Assembly: GCA_031278295.1 (NCBI GenBank)
Contig: JAITKQ010000087.1
Span: 1 to 13,244 of the forward strand
From: Spirochaetaceae bacterium
Lineage (GTDB): Bacteria; Spirochaetota; Spirochaetia; Treponematales; Breznakiellaceae
Length of the DNA: 13,244 nucleotides
Reading direction: 5' to 3'
Shown here: one piece after another, positions 1 to 7,276 of the stretch
How the letters are laid out: every line of letters starts with the position of its first letter
How positions within the stretch are numbered: position 1 is the stretch's first letter
The notes under the pieces: generated by a model
Told to the model about the DNA's origin: nothing
The model's database searches: none
Seen by the model: only the letters and a program-made list of their open reading frames with translations
Made by a program: the position numbers and the translations under genes

Positions 1-144
1 CTCGTTCCAGGCTAGGGGCATAGGCTATCTTACCCTAAAACAGCCCCTTAGTCAGTCTCATTCCCCACTGCCCCGCAACGCCCGCCGGCAAACTCCCCCG
101 CATCTTCACGGCACTCTCAGTTTACAAACTCGCACTTTTACTAA
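1..144. other. Non-coding or decayed edge sequence
   Basis: I recognise no gene in this stretch. One plus-strand frame is open from base 2 to about 168, but its translation (rich in Pro, Ser, Gln and Thr) matches no family I know. The minus strand has only a 20-odd-codon open stretch. A weak imperfect inverted repeat, TAGGGGC near 12-18 against GCCCCTTA near 43-50, is too poor to call. It could be the tail of a feature lying outside the window. Confidence 0.3.
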
Positions 145-189
145 TCTTTTCATAACTGGATACATATAGCGTATTGCATCCCGTTTAAA

Positions 190-357
190 GGTCATGTAGA
201 GGTATGCGGTTTTTTGATAACAAAAAGTTATATGGACTCAAAAAACATAAAAGGGTACTTTGTAAAACGCTGCCGCAGGCTGCTGCCGGCATACTGGCTT
301 GTGATGCTGCTTTGCGCGTTTGGTTTATCGGCGTTTTCCAGCCTGCCTCCATAGGTC
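190..357 (+). pseudogene. Acyltransferase-3 family fragment (OafA/YrhL-like)
   Basis: This frame reads GHVEVCGFLITKSY, then MDSKNIKGYFVKRCRRLL, then PAYWLVMLLCAFGL, and stops at TAG 355-357. The order 'GFLI, short linker, K-x-Y-F-x-K-R-x-x-R-L-x-P-A-Y-W, hydrophobic helix' is the hallmark of the second and third membrane segments of integral-membrane acyltransferase-3 proteins, which O-acylate surface glycans. Full members are about 350 residues or more; only about 55 codons remain. Between GHVEV and GFLI the usual FFVIS segment appears lost, giving VCG. The frame is open back to base 145 with no convincing upstream homology. The fragment abuts a remnant of an unrelated gene on the other strand, so this is a relic rather than a working gene. 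The family call rests on pattern memory. Confidence 0.5.
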
Positions 358-368
358 GCAGGCGTAGA

Positions 369-782
369 TCCGGCAAGGTGATTCCTGATAACCCTGTCGG
401 TCACCGGCTCAAAGTCCCGGTTACTACAGGAACCACAGTTTTTTTGGGGTTTTTCGCACAAGCCCCTAGCCCATTCATTCCGGCAACAGGGTTGATAGCC
501 GGATTTTCCTGTCTTTTTGCTTTCAAAACGTTTGGCATAGATGTCTTCGCGCCCGCGGAACAGGGAGCGGAACAAGGCAATTTTATCTTCAGGGGAGGAA
601 TGATTGTTGACGATTTGAGGATCGGGGTTTGGCAATGAAGACTGAGGCGGCGGCCCGGATCTTGCAACAGTGGATAAGGCCTCCTCAAGCCGCCGTTTTT
701 TGTCTGCCAGACCTTGTTCCAGTTCAGCGATTTCAAGTTGAAGTTTTTTGACACGGGCTTCATCCATACAGAAGTATGTCAT
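369..782 (-). pseudogene. Truncated TOTE-type archaeo-eukaryotic primase, N-terminal stub
   Basis: The minus frame starts at ATG 782, or at a second in-frame ATG at 767. It begins with a short coiled coil (residues about 8-38, Leu/Glu/Lys rich), then a Pro/Asn linker. Next comes SPEDKIALFRSLFRGREDIY (about 63-82), followed by the segment KTGKSGYQPCCRNEW and CEKPQKNCGSC (about 90-119), whose cysteines look like a metal site, and finally VTDRVIRNHLAG (about 127-138). This is the conserved opening of primase-helicase proteins of TOTE conflict systems, believed to act against invading DNA. Those proteins usually run to many hundreds of residues. Here homology ends near base 369, before the catalytic primase core and helicase, although the frame stays open to 228 with unrelated residues. 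No helicase or partner gene is visible, so it is a dead remnant or at most a short truncated product. Confidence 0.72.
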
Positions 783-801
783 GGAACGGGGAAGGTGTCA
801 A
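773..801 (-). promoter_or_regulatory. Candidate sigma-70 promoter of the TOTE stub
   Basis: On the minus strand TTGACA (801-796), a 17-base spacer and CATACT (778-773) match the -35/-10 pattern; the -35 is perfect and the -10 is 4 of 6. Transcription would start close to the second ATG at 767, so that ATG rather than 782 may have been the start. No ribosome binding site is seen. Prediction from pattern only. Confidence 0.35.
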
Positions 802-841
802 AAGTATGTGGCCGCTTGTGGCCGGTCTATAATTGCCGAAA

Positions 842-955
842 AAGCCGCGCAAGGGATTGGAGGGGTGCGAAGCAGACACGGCGCTACGCGCCGGGGCCGG
901 AGCGATAGCGGAGCCCCGGAAAGCCCGGTACGGCCCAAAGGCCGGATGCGCCCAA
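842..955. repeat. GC-rich cluster of inverted repeats (REP-like)
   Basis: Directly visible inverted repeats: GGCGC-TAC-GCGCC at 880-892; CCGGGGC at 891-897 paired with GCCCCGG at 913-919; CGGCC-CAAA-GGCCG at 931-944. The composition differs from the AT-rich flanks. The string CACGGCGC also occurs in the 8519..8739 element in a similar setting, so both may belong to a dispersed intergenic repeat family of this genome. I cannot count copies from one window. Confidence 0.5.
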
Positions 956-980
956 ATGAACCTAAAAATCTTTGCTACCC

Positions 981-1011
981 GATCCGATCCGATCCTACCC
1001 CCCCCCCCCCC
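981..1011. repeat. Three GATCC units followed by a 14-base poly-C tract
   Basis: GATCC is repeated three times without gaps (981-995), then TA, then 14 consecutive C residues (998-1011). Such tracts are prone to slippage in replication and sequencing. No gene start lies close enough to make this an obvious phase-variation switch; the nearest genes are the TOTE stub, which reads away from it, and the MFS gene, which ends 250 bp away. Confidence 0.9.
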
Positions 1012-1260
1012 TACAGCCTTTCACGGCATGGGACATTGTGATTTTGTCCAAGTGCGCGTCTTTCTAAAGTAGGGGCGTATTTGCTTCTTCACCGGATTGC
1101 GGCATTATCGGTGCAAGACAGGGTAATACCCTTCCTGCCCCCTTCGGCTTTGGGATATTCGCAACTTCCCCCGTAGAGGCACTATAAACGGGCGCTGTGC
1201 GATTCTATGCGTTTATCCTGTGGTGGGGAGGGGTGGCTTTACCGGGCGTCTTTGCGGGTC

Positions 1261-2469
1261 TCAACCGGCATACTCGGCTGAAAAGCGCGTGATGTGCTTT
1301 CTTGTGATGAAGTACAGCAGCAAACCGAGTACGGCAAACAGCGCAAAAAACAGGAACATGGCCCGGTAGCCCAAGTATTCCACAATAAAGCCGCCTGAGA
1401 TGCTTCCGATCAGCGTTGGTACGCCCGTTCCGAGCGAAAGGTAGAGGGACATTCCCAGCGCGCGCCGCTCCGGTGGAACACAGCCCGCTATGAAGGAGAC
1501 GGCGGCGGGGTGGAACACGCCGTAGCATACGGAATGTGTCAGCTGGGATACGACAACGCCGCCGCCGGACGTAAATACCAGCATGATCGCGTAGCGTACA
1601 AGTACCGCAAACGTGGCAAAGGCCATCAGGGGCAGAGCCTTGAAGCGCAGGATCAGCCGCTTCGATAAAAAAATGAACGCGATCTCGGAACCGCTGGAAA
1701 GCGCCCACATCAGGCCGACCGCATCCCATTTCAGGTATTCAACAACGTACAAAGACAGGAAACCGTTTATGGGCGACATGGACAGCCGGTTTAGAAAAAT
1801 TATTAGAAAACCAATGATAAAAAGCGGGGACCAGAGTTTACGTACCGCCCCGTGCCTCTGGACGGCGCTTTTTCCGCGCAAGGCCGTACCGGCCTTGCGC
1901 GGCGGGTCGCCGGCGGGCTGTGTTTTACCATCGTTGGTAAAACAGGATTTTGGGATGATCGTTATCAGTACAAGTGAGCTAAAGCTACAAACCATGACCC
2001 AAAACGCTATGTTTGAAGATGTGTTCGGGACAAAAACGGGCGTAAATTGCAGGTATATCACCAAAAGAAAGAATACGAGTGAACCCAGCGCACGGTATTT
2101 GCCGTAATTCCCTTCCTTGCCGAGTTTTATCGTGCTTATCGCATCCATAAGCGGCTGAACCGCACGGTAACCAAACGACAAAACCGGTAAAACGATCGCG
2201 CAGAGCAGTAAATTGTTTGATAGATGCAGTATTATGCCGCAGCAAAGACTCGCAAAAAGCGAAATGAGCAGAACCGGCTTGTAACATTTGAAGCGGTCGG
2301 CAAAAAATCCTGTCACGAAGGGGCTGGCGATGGCTGCGGCTTCGCAAACGGCAAGCAGAAACCCCAAGGTTGAATGGCTGTACCCGTAACCACGAATCAG
2401 TATGGAAATGTACGGAGAAAGAATGCCGTATACTAAAAATGTGCCGATAAACGCTAAAGCCCAGTACAC
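1261..2469 (-). CDS. Major facilitator superfamily transporter (MFS_1-like/LacY-like)
   Basis: A 402-residue polytopic inner-membrane protein with about 12 hydrophobic segments and a longer polar loop at about residues 173-214 separating the two six-helix halves. The loop after helix 2 reads GFFADRF (about 55-61), the MFS motif A signature. QPLMDAISTIKLG and YGKYRALGSL (about 105-133) resemble the sugar/nucleoside-type 'MFS_1_like' group. Substrate cannot be told. The start is GTG at 2469; an in-frame TAA lies two codons upstream, so a longer protein is excluded. No good ribosome binding site is visible. A -10-like TATATT lies just upstream (near 2480-2490) without a matching -35. It follows gyrA on the same strand after a 144-bp gap and may be transcribed alone. 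Confidence 0.85.
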   Translation of the reverse strand: MYWALAFIGTFLVYGILSPYISILIRGYGYSHSTLGFLLAVCEAAAIASPFVTGFFADRFKCYKPVLLISLFASLCCGIILHLSNNLLLCAIVLPVLSFGYRAVQPLMDAISTIKLGKEGNYGKYRALGSLVFFLLVIYLQFTPVFVPNTSSNIAFWVMVCSFSSLVLITIIPKSCFTNDGKTQPAGDPPRKAGTALRGKSAVQRHGAVRKLWSPLFIIGFLIIFLNRLSMSPINGFLSLYVVEYLKWDAVGLMWALSSGSEIAFIFLSKRLILRFKALPLMAFATFAVLVRYAIMLVFTSGGGVVVSQLTHSVCYGVFHPAAVSFIAGCVPPERRALGMSLYLSLGTGVPTLIGSISGGFIVEYLGYRAMFLFFALFAVLGLLLYFITRKHITRFSAEYAG

Positions 2470-2613
2470 TTGTACTTAAATATACTATCTACCGGGACAA
2501 AAAACCATTACGTTGGCAGGGGGACACGGTTAAACCTGTGGACCATTCGCGGGGCGGTCTGCCAGGCGGCGGCGCGGGCCGCTACGCCTAAAGTCTTGAA
2601 ACGGCCCCATCCA

Positions 2614-5334
2614 TCAGAACAATTCCCGCTGCCCGCCGCCGGTTTCACCGCCTTTTCCCTCATTGCCGGAGGAGTCCGGCGTCCCCTTGTTTGTCTGCCC
2701 GCCGGCAGTCACAGCGCCGCCGGATGTCGCCTCCCCGCCCGCCGGATCATCCGCCGGATGATCCGCCGTACCGCCGTCCGTAGCAGGAGCTGTTCCCGCC
2801 GGAAGACTTGCCTCCGCCGCCAAAGTCTCCTCGTCCCGTACGATCCTGTCAACGCCTACGACAAAGTCCGGTTTTTCGATGTTCACGATGCGGACGCCCT
2901 GTGCGGCCCGTCCCATCACACGGATGCTTTCAACGTCAACCTTTATCGATTTGCCTTGGCTCGTGATGCACATTATCTCCTCGCCGTCCTTCACGGTAAC
3001 GCAGCCCGCGATCTCACCCGTTTTTTCGGTAACCTTATATATCTTTTGACCGCCCGTACCGCGCCCGTGCGGGGTAAAATCCCCAAAATCCACACGTTTA
3101 CCGAAACCGTACTCGGAAATCAGCATCATAGCCTCGGTTTCATCGACGCGGAGTACGCCGCAAAGCTCGTCGCTCCCGTCAAGCCTCACACCGATAACGC
3201 CGCGGCTCGCCCTGCCCATAGCCCTGATATACCCCTCGTTTGTACGGAGCGCCTGCGCCTTGCGGGATATAAGGACAATCTCGTCCTGCCCGCCTGTGAG
3301 CAACGCGCTGACCAGCTTGTCGCCATCGTCCAGCTTTATCGCTATAACGCCGCGTGTTTTCGCGTTGGAAAAATCGCTTGTCATAACTTTTTTTACAACG
3401 CCGCGCGCCGTACCCATAAAAAGGTAATGTTCATTGGAAAATTCCTTGAACGAAACAATCGCGGTGATCTCCTCGTTGGGCGAAACGGGCAAAAGGCTCT
3501 TTATATGGGAACCTTTTGAGGTGCGCGAACCTTCCGGCAATTCGTGTACCTTCATCCAGTACGCTTTGCCGGCGCTTGTGATAAACATTATGTACTCATG
3601 CGTGGAGGCTACAAATATCTGTTTTACAAAATCGTCTTCCGCAAGTTTAGCGCTTATCATACCCTTACCGCCGCGCCCCTGATTCCTGTACGCGGAGACC
3701 GGTACGCGCTTTATATACCCCATGTTGGAAATGATGATCATCATCTCCTCTTTTTTTATCAGATCTTCAATGTCGATGCTTTCTATCTCGCTGTCAACGA
3801 TTTCCGTCCGCCTGTCGTCGCCGTACCGTTCCGCTATGCTTGCGGTCTCGTCCTTGATCACGCCGCGCAGTTTTTTCCCGTCCGCAAGCAACGATTTTAG
3901 GTAGTCTATCTGTAATTTTATTTCCTGTAACTCCTTTTCAAGTTTTTCAACTTCAAGGTGGGTAAGGCGTCCCAGACGCATATCGACAATCGCCTGGGCC
4001 TGAGCCTCGACGCGCCCATCAAGCTCCTCGTCCGTCCACCCGGCGGGCTTGGCGCGGGCTGCCGGATAGAGAAAACGTTCTTTGAGGCCGGCCTTCGCCC
4101 CGTCAATATCCCGCGCCTCCCTGATCAGGGCAACGATCTCGTTGATGTTGGCCATCGTGATCAAAAGACCATGGAGGATATTTTCACGGGCCTCAGCCTT
4201 TTTAAGGTCGAATTTTGTCCGCCGCGTGATAACCTCAACACGGTGTTCAACAAAGTAGTGAACCAGTTCTTTAAGGTTAAGGCAGCGCGGCCTGCCGTTC
4301 ACCAAGGCCAGGTTGATTATGCCGAAGGTCGATTGCAACGCCGTCTGCGCAAAAAGCTGATTCAACACAACCTTGATGATTGCGCCCTTTTTTAACTCGA
4401 TGACGATGCGCATACCGTCGCGGTCAGACTCGTCGTTCGCGTTGGAAATACCGTCAATCTCTTTTTCGCGTGCCAGTGCGCCAATCCGCTCAAGCAGCAG
4501 TTTTTTGTTTACGTTGTACGGAATTTCGGTAAAGACAATCAGTTCCCTGCCGGTTTTTGACGTTTCTATGTTGAAGCGCCCGCGCATCAGCACCTTTCCG
4601 CGCCCCGTCCTGTACGCCTCGCGTATCCCCCGCTTGCCGAATATCAGGCCGCCGGTAGGAAAGTCCGGCCCTGTAACAAGGCGGGAAAGCCCGTCTATGC
4701 CTATTTCCGGGTTGTCGATGCAGGCGATGACCGCGGCGCAAACCTCCCGCAGGTTGTGCGGCGCCATGTTTGTCGCCATGCCTACCGCGATTCCGCTTGA
4801 ACCGTTTACGAGCAGATTCGGAATGGCGGCGGGGAGTACGCTTGGTTCTACCTCGCTCTCGTCAAAGTTCGGAACAAAATCAACGGTTTCTTTTTTTAAG
4901 TCCAGGAGCGTCTCATCGCCCGGACGGGACAGCTTCGCCTCGGTGTAACGCATCGCGGCGGGAGGATCGCCGTCCACACTGCCGAAGTTACCCTGCCCGT
5001 GTATGAGCGGGTAGCGGAGCGAAAAGTCCTGGGCCATGCGGACGAGCGCGTCGTACAGCGCCAAATCGCCGTGCGGGTGGTACTTACCCATCGTGTCGCC
5101 CACTATGCGGGCGCTCTTCTTTGTGGCCGCCCCCGCGTGAAGCCCCAGCCCGTCCATCGCGTACAGAAGCCGCCTGTGAACGGGCTTTAGCCCGTCCCGC
5201 ACATCGGGCAGCGCCCGCGAAACAATGACGGACATCGCGTAGTTCAGGTAGTCGGTCTTTACTTCGTCTTCAATCGCAAGCGGTATAACTTTCCCGCCGC
5301 CTGGCGCACCGGCCTGCGTTTCTATGTTTGACAT
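2614..5334 (-). CDS. gyrA: DNA gyrase subunit A
   Basis: This is the breakage-reunion subunit of DNA gyrase, which with GyrB introduces negative supercoils using ATP. At 906 residues it has the usual GyrA layout. The N-terminal catalytic domain includes the opening SVIVSRALPDVRDGLKPVHR, the quinolone-determining segment KYHPHGDLALYD (about 84-95) and the catalytic tyrosine in AAMRYTEAKLS (Tyr130, equivalent to E. coli Tyr122). The GyrA box QGRGGKG is at about 552-558 (consensus QRRGGKG), followed by the six-bladed DNA-wrapping domain. Odd points: Leu91 sits where E. coli has Ser83; the usual RLAEEM after the active site is RPGDET; a modest insertion lies near 418-442; and an Ala/Gly/Thr/Asp-rich tail covers roughly the last 70 residues. 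The start ATG has GAGGAA (5345-5340) about 5-7 bases upstream. The box and wrapping domain favour GyrA over ParC. Confidence 0.97.
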   Translation of the reverse strand: MSNIETQAGAPGGGKVIPLAIEDEVKTDYLNYAMSVIVSRALPDVRDGLKPVHRRLLYAMDGLGLHAGAATKKSARIVGDTMGKYHPHGDLALYDALVRMAQDFSLRYPLIHGQGNFGSVDGDPPAAMRYTEAKLSRPGDETLLDLKKETVDFVPNFDESEVEPSVLPAAIPNLLVNGSSGIAVGMATNMAPHNLREVCAAVIACIDNPEIGIDGLSRLVTGPDFPTGGLIFGKRGIREAYRTGRGKVLMRGRFNIETSKTGRELIVFTEIPYNVNKKLLLERIGALAREKEIDGISNANDESDRDGMRIVIELKKGAIIKVVLNQLFAQTALQSTFGIINLALVNGRPRCLNLKELVHYFVEHRVEVITRRTKFDLKKAEARENILHGLLITMANINEIVALIREARDIDGAKAGLKERFLYPAARAKPAGWTDEELDGRVEAQAQAIVDMRLGRLTHLEVEKLEKELQEIKLQIDYLKSLLADGKKLRGVIKDETASIAERYGDDRRTEIVDSEIESIDIEDLIKKEEMMIIISNMGYIKRVPVSAYRNQGRGGKGMISAKLAEDDFVKQIFVASTHEYIMFITSAGKAYWMKVHELPEGSRTSKGSHIKSLLPVSPNEEITAIVSFKEFSNEHYLFMGTARGVVKKVMTSDFSNAKTRGVIAIKLDDGDKLVSALLTGGQDEIVLISRKAQALRTNEGYIRAMGRASRGVIGVRLDGSDELCGVLRVDETEAMMLISEYGFGKRVDFGDFTPHGRGTGGQKIYKVTEKTGEIAGCVTVKDGEEIMCITSQGKSIKVDVESIRVMGRAAQGVRIVNIEKPDFVVGVDRIVRDEETLAAEASLPAGTAPATDGGTADHPADDPAGGEATSGGAVTAGGQTNKGTPDSSGNEGKGGETGGGQRELF

Positions 5335-5454
5335 GGAAATTCCTCAATTTACATACATGATACACCAATTTTACAAAAAAATCGACCCAAAGTAAGCCCC
5401 CGCAATTCAAAACACCAGTACGGGGCAAGCTTTGACACGGCATACCGGATAAGC

Positions 5455-5467
5455 GCAGGCCGCCTGC
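5455..5467. repeat. Short palindrome in the gyrA/P83 divergent region
   Basis: GCAGGC-C-GCCTGC is a perfect inverted repeat between the divergent gyrA and P83/100 genes. A TTGACA (near 5432) lies just before it on the plus strand but has no matching -10 at normal distance. A TAAAAT at 5500-5505 ends 6 bases before the P83 start codon. Role unknown; an operator is possible. Confidence 0.3.
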
Positions 5468-5511
5468 CGGGTATCTGGCCGGTTTTGCGAGTCAGGTGTT
5501 AAAATGTATAC

Positions 5512-7119
5512 ATGTTGCACTATATTTTTGGCAGGCCGGGCAGCGTTGTACTGCGCGGAACGGCGCAAAGGTTTTGGAAAATTGTGGGGATCGTTCTGAT
5601 CGTCGTCGGGAACGCCTCTGTGTGGGCCCAGGACCTTGTGGATACGGACGAGCTTGGAAGCGGGCTGGGGCCTGTTGACTTCATCGACAATATGGCCGCG
5701 CCTGCACGCATCGATACGCGGCAGCAGATTTTTGACATTGGCAACACGCTGGGACTCGCCGTGCGGAACAACGTTGAAGCGGCGGGGAATGCCTCGCGCT
5801 ACTTTGTGATTCACCGTCTGCACCCGCCCGAGTTTGATAAACTGGACGGCGACATTTTCGGACTCGGACCCGGCGCCGAGGTTGACCGTATAAGCAACCT
5901 CCGGCTTATCATCCAGGGCTACCTACAGGGCGCCTACGCTTACGAGGCCGCGGACGCCGCCCTGCTAGCCGGCTATATAAGCATCTACAACGCGGTACAC
6001 CGGCGGGATCGCGCCTATTTTGCCGGGCGCTACAAGACTCCGCTGCTGGGGGACCTTGAGGAGGGCAAGGAGGGTCTCTCTACGCGCTGGGACGAATGGC
6101 CCGGCGCCACGCTGATGCTGGTACCGCTCAAAACGGCTGCGGACGGTTCCCTGAGCGCCGTTGACACAAGCTCGATTACGGGGAACGAGGTGGTGGACGA
6201 ACTGCGCAAGGAGGATGACCGCGGCGTTGAACAGCGGCAGCAGATGGTTGAGCTGAAAGAGCGGGAGGCGGAGGAGGCGGCGCGGACGGCCGCAATACAG
6301 CGGGACGAGATAGCGCGCGAGGAGGCGGACATAGCCGGTCAGCGCCGTGAGACGGAAGCGGAGAGGCGGCGGATAGAGGAAGAACGGGAAGCGACTCCGT
6401 CCGGCGCTTCCCCGGAGGAAGAGGCGGCGAAACAGGCCTCCCTCGATGAGAGGGAGGCGGCCCTGGCGGAGAAAGAGGCCGGGTTGGACGCGCGCGAGGG
6501 CAAAGTTGAAGAAAAGAAAGATGAGGCCAAGGCAAACGAAGAGTTTGCCGAACGCAAAGCGGAGGAAGCCTCCGCGGAACGTACAGCGATAAGTGACGAT
6601 CAACGTGAAATGATAGGGGCCGGGAATACCCCTCCCCCGGCTTCACCGGAAACCGTCCTCGGCATAAAACTTGTTGAACAGAACTCACAGGCGGGTACGC
6701 CTGTACTGATTGTGCCTGCGACCGGAGAACAGCTAAAAGCGTCCGCCCTGGACGCGGTACAGTCCCGCACGCTTGTAAGCGCCGGCGGCAAAAGCATCGC
6801 CGTGGCGGGCGAAAACGGTACAGGCGGCATTCACCGTTTAATCGAGATAGACCCGCTTACGCTTGAAACCGTAAAGCAGAGCGTGGACGAGATTCACCGC
6901 GAAAGCCTTATCTGGGTAGAGGGGCCGGATGTATACGCCATATTAAACGGTACGGACGGACTTCAGTATATTGGCCGCTTTAACACGGACCTGCTGAAAC
7001 TGGCGCAGTCGTCCGCCGCTGTTCACCCGTTCGCGACAATAATATTTTCAGGCGGACGCCTGCTTACACAGAATACGCAAGGAACGGTAATATCCCTTGA
7101 CGCGCGGTCCCTGGAATAG
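5512..7119 (+). CDS. P83/100-family protein of spirochaetes
   Basis: A 535-residue exported protein of the P83/100 family, known as an antigen in Borrelia and conserved in Treponema; its molecular function is not established. Residues about 20-39 form a signal peptide (RFWK, then a hydrophobic core, then SVWA before QD). Residues about 50-225 are the conserved N-terminal domain (for example FDIGNTLGLAVRNNVEA and GYLQGAYAY). A long charged coiled coil rich in E, R, K and A spans about 225-365, followed by a Pro-rich hinge. The C-terminal domain, about 375-535, has beta-propeller-like repeats (VLGIKLVEQNSQAG; LIEIDPLTLETV). The start chosen is ATG 5512, giving a full signal peptide; the ribosome binding site is weak and a TAAAAT sits immediately upstream, so a very short leader is possible. 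It is divergent from gyrA and likely its own transcription unit. Periplasmic or envelope location is inferred. Confidence 0.88.
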   Translation: MLHYIFGRPGSVVLRGTAQRFWKIVGIVLIVVGNASVWAQDLVDTDELGSGLGPVDFIDNMAAPARIDTRQQIFDIGNTLGLAVRNNVEAAGNASRYFVIHRLHPPEFDKLDGDIFGLGPGAEVDRISNLRLIIQGYLQGAYAYEAADAALLAGYISIYNAVHRRDRAYFAGRYKTPLLGDLEEGKEGLSTRWDEWPGATLMLVPLKTAADGSLSAVDTSSITGNEVVDELRKEDDRGVEQRQQMVELKEREAEEAARTAAIQRDEIAREEADIAGQRRETEAERRRIEEEREATPSGASPEEEAAKQASLDEREAALAEKEAGLDAREGKVEEKKDEAKANEEFAERKAEEASAERTAISDDQREMIGAGNTPPPASPETVLGIKLVEQNSQAGTPVLIVPATGEQLKASALDAVQSRTLVSAGGKSIAVAGENGTGGIHRLIEIDPLTLETVKQSVDEIHRESLIWVEGPDVYAILNGTDGLQYIGRFNTDLLKLAQSSAAVHPFATIIFSGGRLLTQNTQGTVISLDARSLE

Positions 7120-7123
7120 CGGC

Positions 7124-7172
7124 GGTGGGGGTTGTTTTGTCTACAGGGTAGACCCCCCCACCCCCTCCCCCC
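7124..7172. repeat. Interrupted G/C-tract hairpin after the P83 gene
   Basis: GTCTAC-agg-GTAGAC (7139-7153) is a perfect inner stem. It is flanked by GGTGGGGG (7124-7131) and CCCCCACC (7155-7162), which can pair across a 7-base bulge. C runs of 7, 5 and 6 follow to 7172. It lies 5 bp past the P83 stop codon. It may end transcription, but no T run follows, so an intrinsic terminator is not shown. Confidence 0.4.
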
Positions 7173-7192
7173 ATTTAATGTCCAAAATATAA

Positions 7193-7223
7193 CGCTGCAA
7201 GCTGTTTATTACAGCTTGCGGCG
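7193..7223. promoter_or_regulatory. 13-bp stem hairpin upstream of the JetD-like gene
   Basis: CGCTGCAAGCTGT (7193-7205) pairs with ACAGCTTGCGGCG (7211-7223) around the loop TTATT; the only non-Watson-Crick pair is a T-G. It stands 53 bp before the ATG of the JetD-like gene and is followed by an A-rich stretch, so it is not a plus-strand terminator. It could be an operator, a minus-strand hairpin or a structured leader. Confidence 0.45.
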
Positions 7224-7240
7224 AAATAAACAAAAAAGAC

Positions 7241-7269
7241 TTTACTTTATAAAAACACATTGATAACAT
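7241..7269 (+). promoter_or_regulatory. Weak promoter candidate for the JetD-like gene
   Basis: The AT-rich stretch before ATG 7277 contains a TTTACT and, about 17 bases on, TAACAT; TTATAA lies between them as another possible -10. No Shine-Dalgarno sequence precedes the ATG, so weak or leaderless translation is possible. Pattern only; the exact boxes are uncertain. Confidence 0.2.
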
Positions 7270-7276
7270 AACAAAA

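Larger units (their letters stand above)
783..1260. other. Gene-free interval with repeats
   Basis: This gap of nearly 480 bp contains no convincing gene. From 842 to 955 it is GC rich with several inverted repeats, followed by three GATCC units and a 14-C run (981-1011). From about 1042 to 1260 I see neither a homologous reading frame nor a strong terminator. One minus frame is open for roughly 60 codons (about 1060-1200) but is broken by TAG and matches nothing I know. A short palindrome GGGTA-A-TACCC sits at 1121-1131. Confidence 0.5.

Noticed and set aside
204..638. Plus-strand 144-codon open frame
   Set aside because: It overlaps both the acyltransferase fragment in another frame and the antisense of the TOTE stub, and its translation matches no family.
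1042..1260. Possible decayed minus-strand gene downstream of the MFS gene
   Set aside because: The only frame with some length is interrupted by TAG and I recognise no family in it.
2576..2607. GGGCCG/CGGCCC inverted repeat after gyrA as a terminator
   Set aside because: Six-base stem with a 20-base loop and no T run; too weak to call.
2470..3519. Plus-strand 349-codon open frame opposite gyrA
   Set aside because: Shadow of the GC-rich gyrA coding strand; the translation has no domain and lies wholly antisense to an unmistakable gene.
5965..6688. Minus-strand open frames opposite the P83 coiled coil
   Set aside because: Low-complexity Arg/Pro/Ser-rich translations typical of the antisense of an E/R/K/A-rich coiled coil.
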